64,000 bases of DNA from the IMG/VR virus record IMGVR_UViG_3300025769_000099, positions 1 through 64,000 of that record, one strand, 5' to 3'. Source of the stretch: a virus. Position numbers and translations under genes: made by a program. The notes under the pieces were generated by a model that was not told where the DNA came from, made no database searches, and worked only from the letters and a program-made list of their open reading frames with translations. The first letter of the stretch is position 1; each line of letters begins with the position of its first letter. This document shows, one piece after another, positions 60,701-64,000 of the stretch.

Positions 60701-63700
60701 GGAGACAGAGCCTAAAGAAGCTGTTGAGTTAGATCTTTACTACGAAACTGGTTTATCAAGACCAATATCTGAACATGGCAGTACACACGCATTAGATTTT
60801 AAAAACTGCTACTCGTTTGGTAACGGTGTAGAGTCTGATAGAATAAATGATGATTATAATGCTCCTAGAATGGGTAAAGGAGTTAAAGTGTCAGCTGTTT
60901 TAGACGAGCCATATAAAGAAGAAAGAAGAAAAAATGGTTTAATATACTCAGGTATATTTAATTCAACAAGCGGTGTTAATAAACTTAATCAGTTTATACA
61001 AGGTGAAGCTATAACTAAAGATTTAAATCCACACTACGGAGGTATACAAAAGCTACACGCTAGAAATACAGATTTAATAGTTTTATGCGAAGACAAGTGT
61101 TTAAAAGTTTTAGCAAATAAAGATGCAATATTTGAAGCAAGTGGTAACCCACAATTAACAGCTACTAATAGAGTTTTAGGTCAAGCTGTTCCTTTCATAG
61201 GCGAGTATGGTATATCAAAAAACCCAGAATCTTTTGCTTCTTATGCTTATAGATGTTATTTTACAGATAAATCAAGAGGTGTTGTTATTAGATTATCAAG
61301 AGATGGTTTAACTGCAATATCAGAGCATGGTATGAGAGACTTTTTTAAAGACACTTTACCAAGTTCAACATTGATATTAGGTAGTTACGATGGTAGCAAA
61401 GGTTTATACAATTTAACTTTAGACGGACAAACAGTTGCTTTTGACGAAAAAGTAAAAGGATTTCCTAGTTTTAAATCATTTATACCAGAAGGTGCAATAT
61501 CTTTAAATAACAAGTACTACTCTTTCAAAAATGGTGAAATGTTTGTACATGACAATGCTGTTAGAAATAATTTCTATGGAGTACAGTATGAATCGTCTGT
61601 TACATTTTTAATAAATGAAATGCCAGAAACTATTAAAGGTTTCAAAACATTAAATTATGGTGGATCTCCATCAAGAGTTTACACAAATAACTATGGTAAT
61701 TCTACATCTACAAACACTAAAGGTTGGTACTGTGATTATATAAACACAGATACTCAACAAGGTTTTATAAAAGAGTTCAAGAAAAAAGAAGGTAGGTTCT
61801 ATAATCATATTAAGGGCGAAGCTACAACATTAGAAAACTTAGATTCAAAAGAATTTAACGTTCAAGGTATAGGTCAGTTAACAACTATATCTGGTGACAC
61901 AGCTCTTAGTGATAGAACAGTTACAGTAAGTTTAACAGGTATAGCTAACTCAACAAACCCAGGTTCTACATTTGATGTCGAAGTTGGTAGTGAAATACAT
62001 AGCACTAACTCTAGTGTAACTGTTTTAATAACACCAGATACTGGATCTACATTAACAGCTGGAGATTTAAGTGTTGCTGGAAGCGCTACCGGTGCTTATG
62101 TTGATAGTGTTAGTTTTGCTCAGAGTGGTTTAAACGTTATAGCAACAATAAACTTCACAGATGGTGTTAACATGCCATCTAGTAATTTAAATATTTCATT
62201 AGCCGTAACAGGTGATGGTGTTTTAAATAAATACAAATTACAAAACTTAGTTCTAGTAGATCAAAGTGATGGTAATATAGCTACTGCTGTAACTTACAAC
62301 GGTAGTGGTAATAATGAAACAGCAAACCCAAGTGGTAATCAATTAGGTTATAAAGCTGAATATGGAACACAGAATGCGGTTGCTGTTGTTAAGTTTAACT
62401 TAAATAATGCTTATAACTTTAAAAAACCACCTGGTTTTAAAATAACAGTTGAAGATAATGATCCTGAAAGTTATTATGTAGTAACTCATCAAGATAAAGA
62501 TTCTACTGCTGCTGATATAACAATAGGTGTAGCTCCTACAACATCTTCTAACGCAAAATCTACAGCACAAGCATCTGACTCGACTTTAGAGCTTGAAGCT
62601 GCTAATGTTAATATAGTTGCAGGTATGACACTTTCAGCTGCATCACACCCAAGCGGTTGGAGTGTTCAATCAGGAACTACAGTTTCTAGTGTAAATGGAG
62701 TAAATATAACACTAAACCAAGATATATCAACATCAAGTGCAGATACACCAGCTAACCACGAAATTACTTTTACAGGACCAACACCAACTTTAGAAGATGT
62801 AGATCAAAGATGGTTTACTGTTCAGTATAAGTTTCCAGCACAAGACACAAACAAAAATGAAATAGTGTTTAACGCTGAATCAGTTTTAGAAAACGATCCT
62901 GATCAAAACAAGATAACAGGCTACAATGTTGTAGGTGGTAATAATGTAGGTAGATTTGCTACTACTAAACAGGTCAAAATATTTGGTGCTGTAGGTGCAG
63001 ATTTTAGAGTTAAGAACTTTACAACATCAACAGCTAGCACACCGGCTGGTAGCACAACTATATTAAATTTAACAGCTACAAACAATGATATAAGACCAGG
63101 TATGCTTATAACAGGTACTGGCGTAAGTGGAACTGTTACAGTTGTTAGTATAAATGGTACGCAAATTACAATGTCTAACAATCAAGGAATAAACTCCACA
63201 ACATTAACTTTTTCACAATGGTGGAATGGTACTACGTTTGTAAGTTCTCAAACTGACTTAGAAATACCATCAATAGGTTTTTATAGTGTTAACATACCTT
63301 TCTTTGAAACCTCTGTAAGTAGCAGGTATTATTTATTAATAGAAGCAATAAGTCCAACAGCTTTGTTACCTATAACTCCATCAAGTTCTGGAGATCCTGT
63401 TTTACAAGGAAACGTATACAACTCTTCTAATGTTGTACAAAATCCATTTTATATAAATCAACTTTCAAATGTAGATTTAACACTTGGTATGGCAACAACT
63501 AGTGATTTTACTATAACATCTAGTAGCGCTACAAAAACATATACAGCTTTATCCTACCCTGTAGAAACATCAGATTTTGCTGAGTTTGATTTAACTTTAA
63601 CAGCAACAGCTACTAATAACATAACTAAACTAAGAGATCCAGAAGTAGATGATTGGTCAAACTTTGTGTCTACAACTGATGATATAGATTTATTTGCGAA

Positions 63701-64000
63701 TGATTTCGAATTAGATTATCAAACACCTATAATAAACATAGTTAATACTAGTAGTCCAAAAACAATAAGTATAACAGGTAAAATGTTTGTTAGTAAGTAT
63801 GGTAGTGATGATTTAACATCTAACTTAAACATAAATAGTTTCGCTTCGGTTTCAGGTGGTTCTAGTTCTGGTGGATCAAGATTATACACACCTACAGTTA
63901 CTGGAGCAGGTGGTGGATTAATACTTGGTCAACACAGAGCAACATATAATGATGGTAATGGAAATAGTGGAACAGCAGCTAAAAACGTATTAATCGGAAC
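57798..64000 (+). CDS. Very large tail/neck structural protein (3' partial)
   Basis: The frame runs from the ATG at 57798 to the window end (over 2060 residues), with no stop seen. The N-terminus MPDIKHYFRSGKMNKDLDER then LVPNGEYRDALNIEMS is a signature I recall from marine-phage tail/stabilisation proteins. From about residue 1370 it becomes Thr/Ser/Gly-rich with repeated beta domains, like fibre or Ig-like modules. Likely the nozzle or long tail component. Confidence 0.7.
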   Translation, partial: MPDIKHYFRSGKMNKDLDERLVPNGEYRDALNIEMSTSDGDDVGTVQNVRGTTQVLGKVYDSNKKTITSNWGTDSFGLTNAICVGTKLNNENDRIYWFIKADEADCIAEYDDNTGVISPVLVDANNILGFETNTYITGINVLDGMLMWTDGEKEPKKIDIEIFKSGCGSNFTTHTKYTGQKILPENLSAASSFTEQHITVAKKAPMGKPTLTMSSSTRGGNGTGSSSVNVSNAVNTTFTDSEGVAKAAGTSIPLTFSPLPNWIVGDIITCTAIYEDLGQQETFEIKLLINAISANNTFTCIIQSIPVEIPYVPLQWEAILSEEGVLFEKKFVSFAYRWKYYSGEYSTFSPFSELAFLPDTFEYLSTNGYNDGMINNLRQLTINITESRPVDVEEVEILYKESNNNNVYVVDTLKYASDGTFPTDYKLESEIISKTVETNQMIRPWDNVPRKALAQEVTANRLIYANYLQNYDIPDFNKPDVSMNISQTAITTVKEPQLSIKSLRTYQAGVVYIDQYNRQSPVFTSSNASKQTSKDYAKTVNAINVTLNNQPPDWATHFKYYVKETSNEYYNLAMDRYYLAEDGNVWLSFPSSERNKVDEETYLILKKKHDSDDFVTTKSRYKILDISNDAPDFLKLKERAIATGDVIARSSSIPQIGSISFEFLGPDPVSNPSFGEGFSSDAVIQIAVGGVKTDKYKVLSGGPTGDQDGGVANKKHIYKITLEEPIKTGDTMVSSLSSGDAFEVTLFEEKFERKAEFYGRFFVKINRDGNFDTNIIASFPEENEEYGISDARTIFQNCPNTGPGDSTSEASWFDTRARHNKVSQANNGHPKLGSHDMTVVFAGGPKSGEKNFGASHGVPNDFLGSLQQHGTLFRFKGSSANALGEIYKVTNCEVVYKYRRNGRKKLFSSKQRRYKITFEHHKNGTPYEDPFTFPSSGNASNYADEIQILQNVITTDVEVLTSDNPAIWETEPKEAVELDLYYETGLSRPISEHGSTHALDFKNCYSFGNGVESDRINDDYNAPRMGKGVKVSAVLDEPYKEERRKNGLIYSGIFNSTSGVNKLNQFIQGEAITKDLNPHYGGIQKLHARNTDLIVLCEDKCLKVLANKDAIFEASGNPQLTATNRVLGQAVPFIGEYGISKNPESFASYAYRCYFTDKSRGVVIRLSRDGLTAISEHGMRDFFKDTLPSSTLILGSYDGSKGLYNLTLDGQTVAFDEKVKGFPSFKSFIPEGAISLNNKYYSFKNGEMFVHDNAVRNNFYGVQYESSVTFLINEMPETIKGFKTLNYGGSPSRVYTNNYGNSTSTNTKGWYCDYINTDTQQGFIKEFKKKEGRFYNHIKGEATTLENLDSKEFNVQGIGQLTTISGDTALSDRTVTVSLTGIANSTNPGSTFDVEVGSEIHSTNSSVTVLITPDTGSTLTAGDLSVAGSATGAYVDSVSFAQSGLNVIATINFTDGVNMPSSNLNISLAVTGDGVLNKYKLQNLVLVDQSDGNIATAVTYNGSGNNETANPSGNQLGYKAEYGTQNAVAVVKFNLNNAYNFKKPPGFKITVEDNDPESYYVVTHQDKDSTAADITIGVAPTTSSNAKSTAQASDSTLELEAANVNIVAGMTLSAASHPSGWSVQSGTTVSSVNGVNITLNQDISTSSADTPANHEITFTGPTPTLEDVDQRWFTVQYKFPAQDTNKNEIVFNAESVLENDPDQNKITGYNVVGGNNVGRFATTKQVKIFGAVGADFRVKNFTTSTASTPAGSTTILNLTATNNDIRPGMLITGTGVSGTVTVVSINGTQITMSNNQGINSTTLTFSQWWNGTTFVSSQTDLEIPSIGFYSVNIPFFETSVSSRYYLLIEAISPTALLPITPSSSGDPVLQGNVYNSSNVVQNPFYINQLSNVDLTLGMATTSDFTITSSSATKTYTALSYPVETSDFAEFDLTLTATATNNITKLRDPEVDDWSNFVSTTDDIDLFANDFELDYQTPIINIVNTSSPKTISITGKMFVSKYGSDDLTSNLNINSFASVSGGSSSGGSRLYTPTVTGAGGGLILGQHRATYNDGNGNSGTAAKNVLIG

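Overview
The window is a contiguous piece of a large, AT-rich tailed-phage genome. It probably has a podovirus-type virion and probably infects a marine Bacteroidetes (Flavobacteriia-like) host. The phage assignment rests on an unbroken virion block (TerL, portal, scaffold-like protein, major capsid, connector and tail proteins), a holin, an M15 endolysin, fibre genes and a phage-style replication/nucleotide cassette. The Bacteroidetes inference comes from Gram-negative signal peptides ending A-Q, a lipobox protein, a phage-borne beta-barrel outer-membrane-like protein, and start codons preceded by A/T-rich leaders with little Shine-Dalgarno. Portal and TerL have some flavour of crAss-like or other Bacteroidetes podoviruses, but this is a weak impression. 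No DNA polymerase or RNA polymerase is visible, so the genome extends beyond both edges; the first and last genes are cut.

Layout. 1-11.9 kb, plus strand: the end of a giant multidomain virion-type protein (HExxH, HAD, C-terminal polyvalent-protein region), then an OMP-like protein, small membrane proteins, a secreted thioredoxin-fold protein, an M15 endolysin, a lipoprotein, basic proteins and a methyltransferase. 11.8-32.0 kb, minus strand: the early/middle region. Read in transcription order it runs from many tiny genes and an RNA cluster (28.6-29.1 kb) through DNA ligase, a pyrimidine-dimer-glycosylase-like protein, an HTH protein, a sigma factor, ERF recombinase, RecB-like nuclease, SSB, primase-helicase, a dCMP-hydroxymethylase-like enzyme, two MazG-type proteins, a PD-(D/E)XK nuclease, NrdB and NrdA, to a JmjC/cupin/glycosyltransferase cassette. 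32.0-32.3 kb is the divergent control region. 32.3-64 kb, plus strand: small genes, groEL-groES, a MarR-like protein, a holin, tail-fibre genes (including two extraordinary Thr/Ser/Asn repeat proteins), a glycosyltransferase, and the packaging/capsid/tail block.

Three observations stand out. (1) A 24-bp element, AAAYACKA-N6-WWGGATAATA, occurs eight times with fixed spacing: seven copies on the minus strand just ahead of early genes and one facing plus in the divergent region. It is a strong candidate phage promoter, and in several genes it overlaps the 3' end of the upstream coding sequence. (2) A tmRNA-like RNA with tRNA-like ends lies beside a tRNA-Met(CAT) gene and two further hairpin modules; a separate 40-nt T-arm/acceptor minihelix lies at 31.43-31.47 kb. 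(3) Two giant fibres made almost entirely of a Thr/Ser/Asn decapeptide flank a methyltransferase-like gene and are followed by a glycosyltransferase, with two more glycosyltransferases elsewhere. This suggests mucin-like glycosylated fibres.

The enzymes fit together as a nucleotide-supply programme: ribonucleotide reductase makes dNDPs, the MazG-like enzymes trim dNTPs, and the ThyA-fold enzyme carries Asp177, which predicts action on dCMP, so modified cytosine in the genome is possible. GroEL/GroES could fold virion proteins, and holin, M15 peptidase and the lipoprotein would act at lysis.
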